Positions 6,586 through 15,923 of a stretch of DNA of 64,000 bases are shown piece by piece (positions within the stretch are counted from its first letter, which is position 1; each line of letters starts with the position of its first letter). The stretch is from SHVO01 sp041905525. Its GTDB lineage: Bacteria > Pseudomonadota > Alphaproteobacteria > Rhodospirillales > Rhodospirillaceae. The stretch spans positions 1 to 64,000 of the forward strand of contig JAYRKY010000011.1 of NCBI GenBank assembly GCA_041905525.1. The letters run 5' to 3'. The notes beneath the pieces are model-generated. The model was not told the DNA's origin. It searched no databases and saw only the letters and a program-made list of their open reading frames with translations. A program made the translations under genes and the position numbers.

Positions 6586-7747
6586 CGTCGAGCACCAGTG
6601 AATGGAGCTCGTCGTTGCTTATCGATCTAGCGTAAGCGAAATATGATTTGAGATACTTTGGTTTTAGGCCGCTAGCGCGATAGAGCGCTAAGTCCGTTAT
6701 CTTGCCGTGATTAATCAAGTGCTCGAATATTTGCGCAAAGTGAAAACCGTACTTGGCGAGCTTCACTTTTTCTTGGGGAGGTGGGCCACCAGCGCCACCA
6801 CCCCTTTCTGCAAAGTCCGGATTCCCCACGTTATGGATTGAAGCTAACCACTTCGCCTGGCTTCCTCGGTTGAAGAGTCGAAGTTGCTCCAACCTAAGAA
6901 CTGCCGCCTGCTGACTGACCTTTAGCTTGCGCGCTATTGATGCAACGTCCTCAATATCTGGCTCTCGCGGAATCTCTACTCCGGCTAGCAGTTCGCTTAC
7001 AAAGCGCTTAGGTAATAGGAAGTTCGCAGCAAAGCGATTGCACCACGTTTCCGTGGGATTCGAGCGCAAGAAGGGATCCGAGATGCCCTCCTTGCTGATG
7101 AGGAGGTGCGCCAGTTCATGAATAAGAGTGAAGAGTCGGCGCCCGCGTGATTGCTTCGTTGTGTTAACGACGATGAGAGGGTGGTTGCGATGAGTTAGAC
7201 AAAAGCCACTGCCATCCTCTGCCGGGAAGCTGGCATGCAGCACAAATATGCCCTTCGCCTCAATTTTCCTCCGACAGAGTGTGTAAAATGAACGGGCATC
7301 ACGTGCTTCCTGTTGGTCGCTTAAGGATATCTCGAAAAACTCGCGAGCTTGGCGAGCCAAAAAAGGCAGTTGGCTTGACGTATTGAGGTCGAATTGAGGG
7401 AGTTCTGCAGCCCCCCGCGCCCCACTTTCCGCAGCAACTTTTTGAATCGCCACTGCTAGCTGGATCGCGTCCGTTGTAGGTCGGGACTTGGGAGTCGGAT
7501 GGGGGGATGTCGAACGAAAATCAGGTAGTGCTGGTCTGACGTCCGGAAGTTTCGACATAAAGAAGATAAAAGGCGGAAGAGACAGCTCTTTCGCAATCTC
7601 ATTCAGTACCGTTTGCTTGGGCTCTGGAGTGCGCTCCAGCTCTTCTTCAAGATTCTCAATTTTTGAATTCAGCCTCTCGTAGAGGGCCGAGCGAGTTAGC
7701 GCTTTCGCACGCAAAACTTCGTTGAGAATTTTAGGATTGTAGCCCAC
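6578..7747 (-). CDS. XRE/HTH - ImmA/IrrE (M78) metallopeptidase fusion protein
   Basis: A 389-residue protein: an N-terminal helix-turn-helix-like region (about 1-65), a linker, then an M78 peptidase domain with the zinc motif HELAH (His210, Glu211, His214) and a downstream acidic ligand in the ETWCNRFAANFLLP segment (near 233). A further C-terminal domain of about 90 residues (300-389) follows a Gly/Pro-rich stretch. Members of this family cleave or bind repressors and act as regulators or antitoxins. The start is a GTG at 7747, 26 bp from the divergent gene. It is coupled to the DUF4411-like gene by an 8-bp overlap. A/T-rich codons mark it as part of an acquired island. Confidence 0.82.
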   Translation of the reverse strand: MGYNPKILNEVLRAKALTRSALYERLNSKIENLEEELERTPEPKQTVLNEIAKELSLPPFIFFMSKLPDVRPALPDFRSTSPHPTPKSRPTTDAIQLAVAIQKVAAESGARGAAELPQFDLNTSSQLPFLARQAREFFEISLSDQQEARDARSFYTLCRRKIEAKGIFVLHASFPAEDGSGFCLTHRNHPLIVVNTTKQSRGRRLFTLIHELAHLLISKEGISDPFLRSNPTETWCNRFAANFLLPKRFVSELLAGVEIPREPDIEDVASIARKLKVSQQAAVLRLEQLRLFNRGSQAKWLASIHNVGNPDFAERGGGAGGPPPQEKVKLAKYGFHFAQIFEHLINHGKITDLALYRASGLKPKYLKSYFAYARSISNDELHSLVLDDE

Positions 7748-7773
7748 AATAACATCCCGTTTGGATTGTAGAA

Positions 7774-8244
7774 ATGAAGTATGGGGATTTTTCGAGTTTA
7801 GTTCAACTCGGTGTCGGCCTTCATTTGGGGACGGCTCTTCTTCAGCTTTACGGAGATATCGGGCTTCAGCCCCTTGTTCGCGCGCTCCATCGCGCGCGAC
7901 GGATCATTGAAAGCAACCAGGGGGCAGGAAATTCAGACCTGGTGGAAAAGCTTGCTGTTCTAGAGTCCGACTTCGATATCTTCAGAATACGACTTTCAAA
8001 CACGATAAAGCAGATGGTTGCAGTAAACACTATCTTCGCGGCAGTCCTCACTTTTTGCCTTGTGTTTTTGGCCTATGCAGCAGACCAGGCAATTTCCGCG
8101 GGCCTGTCAATTGTCCTCGTGCTGCTGTCGCTAGCGCCTGCGATGATTACGACCTATCTGCTATGGAAAAGCGCGTCGCTTGAAGCTGCGCCGCTAAAAA
8201 AACGCGCCGACGCCCTCGAAAATGAAGGGACGTCATCTTCTTAG
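7774..8244 (+). CDS. hypothetical two-helix membrane protein
   Basis: A 156-residue protein I do not recognise. It has a hydrophilic, partly helical first half (about 1-85), two transmembrane helices close together (about 88-109, VAVNTIFAAVLTFCLVFLAY, and 114-135, AGLSIVLVLLSLAPAMITTYLL) and a charged C-terminal tail. It is transcribed divergently from the XRE-ImmA gene, with only 26 bp between the start codons, so both promoters must overlap and the XRE protein is a candidate regulator. Composition matches the island. A role as a membrane effector is possible but unsupported by motif. Confidence 0.6.
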   Translation: MKYGDFSSLVQLGVGLHLGTALLQLYGDIGLQPLVRALHRARRIIESNQGAGNSDLVEKLAVLESDFDIFRIRLSNTIKQMVAVNTIFAAVLTFCLVFLAYAADQAISAGLSIVLVLLSLAPAMITTYLLWKSASLEAAPLKKRADALENEGTSSS

Positions 8245-8426
8245 TTGTTAGGAGATGTCGTCTGCTCAATGAAGGTGCAGATTCGCAGAGAAATGCGGCG
8301 ATGAAGTTCGCTAGGCGAAAATGGCCATTGAGTGAGGCCCCCTCGGAATCTCGCTCCCGATGAATGAAACTAAGGACGTCCCATTCCGCACAAAGGAAGG
8401 AGGAAGTTATTGTCTCTGATTGAAAA

Positions 8427-8501
8427 TGGTGGGCGGTACTGGGATTGAACCAGTGACCCCACGCGTGTGAAGCGTGTGCTCTCCCGCTGAGCTAACCGCC
8501 C
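8427..8501 (-). tRNA. tRNA-Val (anticodon CAC)
   Basis: On the minus strand the 75 bases fold as a full cloverleaf: acceptor GGGCGGT/ACCGCCC, D arm GCTC-AGCGGGA-GAGC, anticodon stem CACGC/GCGTG with loop TTCACAC (anticodon CAC, valine), and T arm ACTGG-TTCAATC-CCAGT. The CCA end is encoded. Its 3' end faces the A/T-rich island at 6.1-8.25 kb, the usual side for island insertion. No integrase gene and no repeat of the tRNA 3' end were found at the far side of the island. Confidence 0.97.
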
Positions 8502-8721
8502 GTCCTGCATGCCGATGGAGGGATGCAAAAAGGAAGGCCGGTTCTTAAAGTCCGCCCCGGCCGCTGTCAAGGCGGCCCCGCAACCCTGCGGTTCGCCTAA
8601 CCCATTGAGGGTGACACTTTTTTCACCGGTTGCGGGAACAAAGAATGTTCGCGCGCCCTTTATCCTGCGGCTGCGGCATGTCATTTTCACGCATTCTCGA
8701 CCCTTCATTTATCGGCCCTCC

Positions 8722-10077
8722 ATGACCTTCCCCGCGCTGACGGCGACCGCCGCCATTGTCCTCGCTGCCGGTCTCGGCACGCGCATGAAGTCCAACCTGC
8801 CCAAGGTCATGCACAAGGTGGCGGGCCGGCCGCTGGTCAACCACGTCCTTGAAACCCTGGCCGAGCAGCAGATCGGCCGCGTCGTCGTCGTGATCGGGCC
8901 GGAGATGGACGCGCTCGCGAAGGCCGTCGCGCCCCATGCCACCGCCGTCCAGCACGACCGCCGCGGCACCGCCCACGCCGTGCAGCAGGCCGAGGACGCG
9001 CTGAAAGATTTCGCCGGCGATATCGTCATCGTTTACGGCGACACGCCCTTCATCGGCGGCGCCACCATCGCCCGCATGCGCGAGGCGCGCGCCGGCGCGC
9101 ACAAGCCCGCCGTCGTCGTGCTCGGCTTCACGCCTGCCGATCCCGGCGGCTACGGCCGTCTCGTCACCAGCGACGCCGGGCTCGAACGCATTGTCGAAGC
9201 CAAGGACGCCACGCCCGCCGAGCGCGCCATCACCCTGTGCAACTCCGGCATCATGCTGGTGGAAGCCAAGTCGCTGTGGCAGCTGCTGGCGCACGTCACG
9301 CCCAACAACGCCAAGAACGAATTCTATCTCACCGATATCGTCGGACTCGCGCGCAAGGCGGGTATGAGCTGCGCCGTCGTCGAAGGCGACGAGGATGAAC
9401 TGCTCGGCATCAACAGCCGTGTCGAGCTGGCGGAAGCCGAGGCCATCTATCAGCGCCGCCGCCGCCGCCAGGCGATGGAGAACGGCGCCACTCTCACGGC
9501 GCCCGAAACCGTCTACTTCTCCGCCGACACCAAGGTCGGCCGCGATGTCGAGATCGGCCCGTTCACCGTCTTCGGCCCCGGCGTCACGGTTGACGATCAC
9601 GCCGTCATCAAGGGCTTCTGCCATATCGAAGGCGCGCACATCGCCGGCGGCGCCATCGTCGGCCCCTATGCGCGGCTGCGCCCGGGGGCGGACATCGCCG
9701 CCGAAGCCCATATCGGCAACTTCGTGGAAATCAAGAACGCCAGCGTTGAAACCGGCGCCAAGGTGAACCATCTCTCCTACGTCGGCGATGCGCGCGTCGG
9801 CGCCAAGGCCAACGTCGGCGCCGGCACCATCACCGCCAACTACGACGGCTACAACAAGTCCCGCACCGACATCGGCGCGGGCGCCTCCATCGGCTCCAAC
9901 TCGGTGCTGGTGGCCCCGGTGAAAGTGGGCGACGGCGCCATGACCGGCGCGGGCGCGGTGGTGCGCAAGGATGTGCCCGCCGATGCGCTCGCGCTCAATT
10001 CGTCGCGCCAGGAAACACGCGAAGGCTTCGCGGCCAACTATCGCCGCATGAAGCAGGAACAGAAGAAAAAGAAGTAG
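8722..10077 (+). CDS. glmU: bifunctional UDP-GlcNAc pyrophosphorylase / GlcN-1-P acetyltransferase
   Basis: Cytoplasmic enzyme for the last two steps of UDP-N-acetylglucosamine synthesis: acetylation of GlcN-1-P, then uridylylation. The N-terminal nucleotidyltransferase domain has LAAGLGTRMKSNLPKV near residue 13 and YGDTPF for metal binding. The C-terminal left-handed beta-helix of hexapeptide repeats starts near residue 245 (NVGAGTITANYDGYNKSRT is the family signature). Length 451 residues, as usual. The ATG at 8722 gives the normal N-terminus; longer in-frame starts read through the tRNA flank. It is followed 6 bp later by glmS, so both steps are co-expressed for peptidoglycan and lipid A. 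Confidence 0.97.
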   Translation: MTFPALTATAAIVLAAGLGTRMKSNLPKVMHKVAGRPLVNHVLETLAEQQIGRVVVVIGPEMDALAKAVAPHATAVQHDRRGTAHAVQQAEDALKDFAGDIVIVYGDTPFIGGATIARMREARAGAHKPAVVVLGFTPADPGGYGRLVTSDAGLERIVEAKDATPAERAITLCNSGIMLVEAKSLWQLLAHVTPNNAKNEFYLTDIVGLARKAGMSCAVVEGDEDELLGINSRVELAEAEAIYQRRRRRQAMENGATLTAPETVYFSADTKVGRDVEIGPFTVFGPGVTVDDHAVIKGFCHIEGAHIAGGAIVGPYARLRPGADIAAEAHIGNFVEIKNASVETGAKVNHLSYVGDARVGAKANVGAGTITANYDGYNKSRTDIGAGASIGSNSVLVAPVKVGDGAMTGAGAVVRKDVPADALALNSSRQETREGFAANYRRMKQEQKKKK

Positions 10078-10083
10078 GTCGTC

Positions 10084-11907
<1,824 letters not shown>

Positions 11908-11915
11908 CTGCGTCT

Positions 11916-12113
11916 CTCGCACGCACCGCACCTGTCATCACCCGGCGCGCAGCGTCGGGGTGATCCATCTCGCGCAAGACTCAAATGCTGAACCAGGACC
12001 CCCACCCATCCTCCCCCTTGCAGGGGGAGGGGCACACCGAGGGGCGCTGAACCCCCACCGCCTTCTTCTTTTTCCCCTCCCCTGAAAGGGGAGGGTTAGC
12101 GAGGGGTCGTTTC
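11916..12113. repeat. intergenic repeat block, tandem copy 1
   Basis: A 198-bp unit that starts CTCGCACGCACCGCACC, continues with the GTCATCACCCGG...GGTGATCCATCTCGCGC palindrome (11934-11973), then GACTCAAATGCTGAACCAGGACCC, a C-rich hairpin CCCCCTTGCAGGGGG, and CCCCTCCCCTGAAAGGGGAGGG. The whole order is repeated directly afterwards. No gene is contained. Confidence 0.85.
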
Positions 12114-12299
12114 CTCGCATGCACCGCAACTGTCATCACCCGGCGCGCAGCGTCCGGGTGATCCATCTCGCGCAAGACTCAAATGCTGAACCAGGACCCC
12201 CACCCGTCCTCCCCCTTGCAGGGGGAGGGGTAACACCACACCGACCCGCACTCTTTCTCCCTCCCCTGAAAGGGGAGGGTTAGGGAGGGGTCGTTTCCT
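12114..12299. repeat. intergenic repeat block, tandem copy 2
   Basis: Second copy of the preceding unit with the same order of elements and scattered substitutions and short indels (GTCATCACCC palindrome at 12132-12172, CCCCTTGCAGGGGG hairpin, CCTCCCCTGAAAGGGGAGGG at 12260). Left ends are 198 bp apart and right ends 184 bp apart, so the duplication is not recent. Together the two copies fill almost the whole 403-bp gap between glmS and the response regulator gene. Confidence 0.85.
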
Positions 12300-12310
12300 A
12301 GCCCGCGCCC

Positions 12311-12721
12311 CTACGCCCTTGCCGCGATCCGTGCGGCGTCGGCGGGTGGCGCGGCGAGGTATCCGAACGTCTCGATCATCGCGGCGCGCAGGGTGTGTTC
12401 CGTGCAGGGCTTGGCGACCTGCGGATAGGCGGCGAACTTCGCCGGCACGGCCTGGGTGAAGGCGTAGCCCGAGCAAAACAGCATCGGGATGTGGCGCTCC
12501 GCCAGGCGCTCGGCCAGCGGATAGACCATCTCGCCGTGCAGGTTGATGTCCAGCATCGCGCCGTCGATGGGCACGCTGTCCAGCACCTGCAGGGCCTCCG
12601 ACAGGCGGCCCACGGGGCCGACCACGGTGCAGCCCAGGCTCTCGACAAATTCCTGAAGGTTCAATGCGACGAGGCCGTCGTCCTCGACGATCAAAATGCG
12701 CAGGCCCGGCAAACAACCCAT
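12311..12721 (-). CDS. single-domain response regulator (FAT GUY-like receiver)
   Basis: A 136-residue CheY-like receiver with no output domain. LRILIVEDDGLVAL carries the acidic pocket, the phosphorylated Asp is in DGAMLDINL, and the C-terminal Lys is in VAKP. The segment IPMLFCSGYAF corresponds to the PFxFATGY motif of alphaproteobacterial FAT GUY receivers, several of which act in the general stress response or as phosphate sinks for HWE/HisKA_2 kinases. I prefer the ATG at 12721; a GTG at 12748 has no ribosome-binding site. A GGAAC...CGTT sequence with short spacing lies upstream. No histidine kinase is adjacent. Confidence 0.85.
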   Translation of the reverse strand: MGCLPGLRILIVEDDGLVALNLQEFVESLGCTVVGPVGRLSEALQVLDSVPIDGAMLDINLHGEMVYPLAERLAERHIPMLFCSGYAFTQAVPAKFAAYPQVAKPCTEHTLRAAMIETFGYLAAPPADAARIAARA

Positions 12722-12762
12722 GGGTACGTACTCTTGACCGATTTTCACTTCCAGCCAGGTAG

Positions 12763-12786
12763 AACGCGCAACTCGCGTAAAGTTCC
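12763..12786 (-). promoter_or_regulatory. possible EcfG-like promoter of the response regulator (short spacer)
   Basis: On the minus strand GGAAC (12786-12782) is followed after 15 bases by CGTT (12766-12763). The alphaproteobacterial general-stress sigma factor EcfG recognises GGAAC-N16/17-CGTT, so the spacer is one or two bases short. The position, about 40 bases upstream of the ATG, is suitable. Confidence 0.3.
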
Positions 12787-12911
12787 CCGCGTGATCGGGG
12801 AATTCCCGGCATAATTTTCACGGGGGAGGGTATAAATGGAGGTCGTCCGGCGTCCTTCCAACCCCAGATATTGAGGGTTTACGGCGCCAAAACCAAGAAG
12901 TTGAGAACTCG

Positions 12912-14297
12912 ATGACCCAAGGCCAGCGATACGACTACGACCTCATCACCCTTGGCGCCGGCTCGGGCGGGGTCCGCGCGTCGCGCCTCGCGGCCCGTTA
13001 CGGCGCCCGGGTGGCGGTGATCGAGGCCAGCAGGCCGGGCGGCACCTGCGTCATGCGCGGCTGCGTCCCCAAGAAGCTCCTGGTCTACGGCGCCCACTTC
13101 GCCGCCCACTTCCAGGACGCGCTGGGTTACGGCTGGCAGGTCGGCGGCGCCACCCACGACTGGGGCGCCATGATCGCCGCCAAGAACAAGGAACTCGACC
13201 GCCTCGAAGGCATCTACGCGCGCATCCTGCGCGACGCCGGCGCCAACCTCATCGCCGGGCGCGGCATCGTCGTCGATCCCCATACCGTCGAGGTCGACGG
13301 CAAGCGCATGACCGCCGAGAAGATCCTCGTCGCTGTCGGCGGCTGGCCCGCGGTGCCCGACTTTCCGGGCAAGGAGCATGTCATCACCTCGAACGAGGCG
13401 CTCGATCTCACCGAGCGTCCGCGGCGCATCGTCATCGTCGGCGGCGGCTATATCGCGGCCGAGTTCGCCTGCATCTTCCGTTCTCTTGGATCGGAAGTGA
13501 CGCTCGTCATCCGCTCCGGCTCGCTCCTCCGGGGGTTCGATCAGGATGTGCGCGCGGCGCTGGCAGAGGAACTCGAGAAACAAGGCATCAAGATCCACCG
13601 CGACTGCGTCGTGCACTCGGTGGAAAAACGCGGCCACGAATATTCCGTGCGCTTCGACCGCAGCGAGGAAATGATGGCCGACTGCGTGCTCTATGCGACG
13701 GGACGTACGCCCAACACCGCGAACCTAGGTCTCGCCGAGGCGGGCGTCGCCATGAAGAAGAACGGCGCCGTGGTGGTCGACGCGCAGAACCGCTCCAGCA
13801 TCGAAAGCATTTTCGCCGTCGGCGACGTCACCGACCGCGTCAACTTGACGCCGGTGGCCATCAACGAGGGCCGCGTCTTCGCCGAGACCTTCTTCAACAA
13901 GAACCCGATGACGCTCGATTACACCAACATTGCCTCGGCGGTATTCACGCAACCGCCCGTCAGCGTCGTCGGCCTGACGGAAGAGCAGGCGCGGAAAGAC
14001 TATCAGGTCCGCCTGTTCATCAACCGCTTCAAGCCGATGAAACACACCCTCTCCGGCCGCGACGAACGCACCATGATGAAGATCGTCGTCGACAAGGCGA
14101 CGGACCGCGTGCTCGGCTGCCACATGGTCGGCGAGGATGCGCCCGAGATCATCCAAGGTCTCGCCGTCGCCCTGAAAGCCGGCGCCACCAAAAAACAGTT
14201 CGACGAGACCGTCGGCATCCACCCCACCGCCGCCGAAGAATTCGTCACCATGCGCGACCCCGTCCCCGAGAAAGACCCGGCGAAGGCGGAGATGTAG
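12912..14297 (+). CDS. gor: glutathione-disulfide reductase
   Basis: Flavoenzyme that reduces oxidised glutathione with NADPH in the cytoplasm. FAD site LGAGSGGVRASR near residue 16; redox-active disulfide in GGTCVMRGCVPKK (about 44-56); NAD(P) site IVGGGYIAAEFA near 178, with an Arg-containing loop (VIRSG) favouring NADPH; second FAD motif in FAVGDV; and the C-terminal HPTAAEEFVTMR with the catalytic His of the partner subunit. 461 residues, the normal length. It stands alone, divergent from the response regulator. Confidence 0.95.
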   Translation: MTQGQRYDYDLITLGAGSGGVRASRLAARYGARVAVIEASRPGGTCVMRGCVPKKLLVYGAHFAAHFQDALGYGWQVGGATHDWGAMIAAKNKELDRLEGIYARILRDAGANLIAGRGIVVDPHTVEVDGKRMTAEKILVAVGGWPAVPDFPGKEHVITSNEALDLTERPRRIVIVGGGYIAAEFACIFRSLGSEVTLVIRSGSLLRGFDQDVRAALAEELEKQGIKIHRDCVVHSVEKRGHEYSVRFDRSEEMMADCVLYATGRTPNTANLGLAEAGVAMKKNGAVVVDAQNRSSIESIFAVGDVTDRVNLTPVAINEGRVFAETFFNKNPMTLDYTNIASAVFTQPPVSVVGLTEEQARKDYQVRLFINRFKPMKHTLSGRDERTMMKIVVDKATDRVLGCHMVGEDAPEIIQGLAVALKAGATKKQFDETVGIHPTAAEEFVTMRDPVPEKDPAKAEM

Positions 14298-14317
14298 GAG
14301 CAACGCGTCCCACGCCC

Positions 14318-14354
14318 GTCATCCTGGACGCAGCCCAGGATCCAGAGTCGCGAC
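14318..14354. repeat. GTCATCCTGG...CCAGGATCCAGAGTC palindromic repeat
   Basis: Short inverted repeat (TCCTGG / CCAGGA) with the GTCATC left end and GATCCA right end shared by the other intergenic repeats of the window. It lies between gor and the TauE/SafE gene, where it could serve as a weak terminator. Confidence 0.6.
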
Positions 14355-14447
14355 ACGAGACGAATGCGGCGGACACGCTGTAAGCTGCGGCCTCCTCTTC
14401 ACCGAAGCCCCGGACCATCCTCGGGGTGACGCAGCCTTCCGAGCTTC

Positions 14448-15197
14448 ATGGACTCCCTGACCCTCATCATCATTGTCGGTGCCGCCGCGGCGGGCTTTGT
14501 GCAGGGGCTGTCGGGCTTTGCCTTCGCCATGTGCGCGATGGCGTTCTGGGCGTGGACGGTCGATCCGCAGCTTGCCGCCGTCGTCGTGGTCGGCTGCTCC
14601 GTCGTCGGGCAGGCCATCACGATCATCGCGGCCCGGCGCGGCTTCAATCTCAAGCGCACCTTGCCCTTCATCATCGGCGGCGTGATCGGTGTGCCGCTCG
14701 GCATCAAGATCCTGCCCATGATCGACCAGGTCGCGTTCCGCGCCGCGGTCGGCGGCTTCCTGGCGCTCTATTGTCCGGCGATGTTGTTCTACGGCGGCAA
14801 GCTGCGTATCGAGAAGGAGCGTCCCGCCGCCAACGGCGGCATCGGGTTCATCGGCGGTATTCTCGGCGGCATCGGCGGGTTCGCCGGCGCGGTGCCGACC
14901 TTGTGGGCTTCGTTCCAGGCCTGGGGCAAGGACGAACAGCGCGCGATCATCCAGTGGTTCAATCTGTCGATGCACATTGTCACCATCAGCGGCTATTTCG
15001 TCCGCGGTATCATCACCGCCGAGCGGGCGAGCTGGCTTCTGATCGCGATCCCGGCGATGGTGATCCCCTCGCTGCTCGGCGCGCGGCTCTACACCAAGAT
15101 CAGCGACGCCGCCTTCCGGCGTTTGATCCTCGCCATTCTGTCGGTGACCGGGATTTCGCTGCTGATCGCGTCGGTGCCGCGTCTGCTCACCGGCTGA
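14448..15197 (+). CDS. TauE/SafE (TSUP) family membrane permease
   Basis: A 249-residue inner-membrane protein with about 8 hydrophobic helices. The N-terminal GAAAAGFVQGLSGFAFAM and the internal GIGFIGGILGGIGGFAGAV are the two related signature segments of the TSUP family, arising from an internal duplication. Members export or import sulfur-containing or organic anions (sulfite, sulfoacetate, taurine-related compounds); the substrate here is unknown. Its end overlaps the convergent methyltransferase gene by 11 bp. Confidence 0.87.
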   Translation: MDSLTLIIIVGAAAAGFVQGLSGFAFAMCAMAFWAWTVDPQLAAVVVVGCSVVGQAITIIAARRGFNLKRTLPFIIGGVIGVPLGIKILPMIDQVAFRAAVGGFLALYCPAMLFYGGKLRIEKERPAANGGIGFIGGILGGIGGFAGAVPTLWASFQAWGKDEQRAIIQWFNLSMHIVTISGYFVRGIITAERASWLLIAIPAMVIPSLLGARLYTKISDAAFRRLILAILSVTGISLLIASVPRLLTG

Positions 15198-15795
15198 GCG
15201 CCGCCAGCCAGATCGTGTGACCGCCGCAGGCGGGGTCTTCCACCGTGTGCGCCAGCACGGCAAAACCTTGCGCCTCCAACAACGCGCGATACTCCGCCGC
15301 ATCGAGGCTCGCGTGATACAGCGCCTCGCCTTCGAAGGCGCCGATCGCTTCGCCCGCTTTTGGCCCGCTGGTGAACAGCAGCGCAGCGCCCGGCGCCGCG
15401 TGCGCGGCGAACCGCGCGAACATGGCGCGCTGATCCTCCGGCGTCAGATGGAAGAAACTGTCCCATGCGACGATCCCGCCGAAGCGCGTCGGCAAGGCGA
15501 GGGCGCGCATGTCGGCGACGATCCAGCTCTCGTCCGGGAAGCGCGCGCGGCAGAGGGCGATGGCGGTGGCGGAACTGTCCACGCCGGTCACGCGGCGGCC
15601 GTGGTCGATCATGAAGCCGGCGATGGGCTCGCCCGCGCCGCAGCCGAGATCGAGGATCGGCAGGTCCGGCGGCGCGGCGGCCAGGAACCGCTCCAGCCAG
15701 GGCCGCTCGAACAGGGTGCGCCCGCGCGCCGCGTCCCATGCCTGGGCATGGCGCTCGTAAAGGTCGATGATCGCGTCCGCCGCCGGATGAGTCAT
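15187..15795 (-). CDS. class I SAM-dependent methyltransferase
   Basis: A 202-residue cytoplasmic enzyme with the Rossmann methyltransferase motifs: PILDLGCGAGEPIAGFM (motif I), VTGVDSSATAIALCRARFP (acidic loop), WIVADMRALALP and GIVAWDSFFHLTPEDQ. It resembles the methyltransferase type 11/25 group; the substrate is unknown. The ATG at 15795 gives MTHPAADAIIDLYERHA, a typical beginning; the upstream Met at 15816 adds only seven residues. It converges on the TSUP permease. Confidence 0.85.
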   Translation of the reverse strand: MTHPAADAIIDLYERHAQAWDAARGRTLFERPWLERFLAAAPPDLPILDLGCGAGEPIAGFMIDHGRRVTGVDSSATAIALCRARFPDESWIVADMRALALPTRFGGIVAWDSFFHLTPEDQRAMFARFAAHAAPGAALLFTSGPKAGEAIGAFEGEALYHASLDAAEYRALLEAQGFAVLAHTVEDPACGGHTIWLAALSR

Positions 15796-15923
15796 GCGCG
15801 AAGCTACCACAACCAATTGGAATTGTTCGCTATTGGGCTTTTTTCTGGAAAAGAAGGGGTGAAATCATTAAATACCAGCGCATTATATGTACGCCGAGTA
15901 CGTCATAACCATTGAGGCCAACC

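Noticed and set aside
11916..12299. CRISPR array at the repeat-rich glmS downstream region
   Set aside because: Only two long imperfect units, no short regular repeats with unique spacers, and no cas gene.
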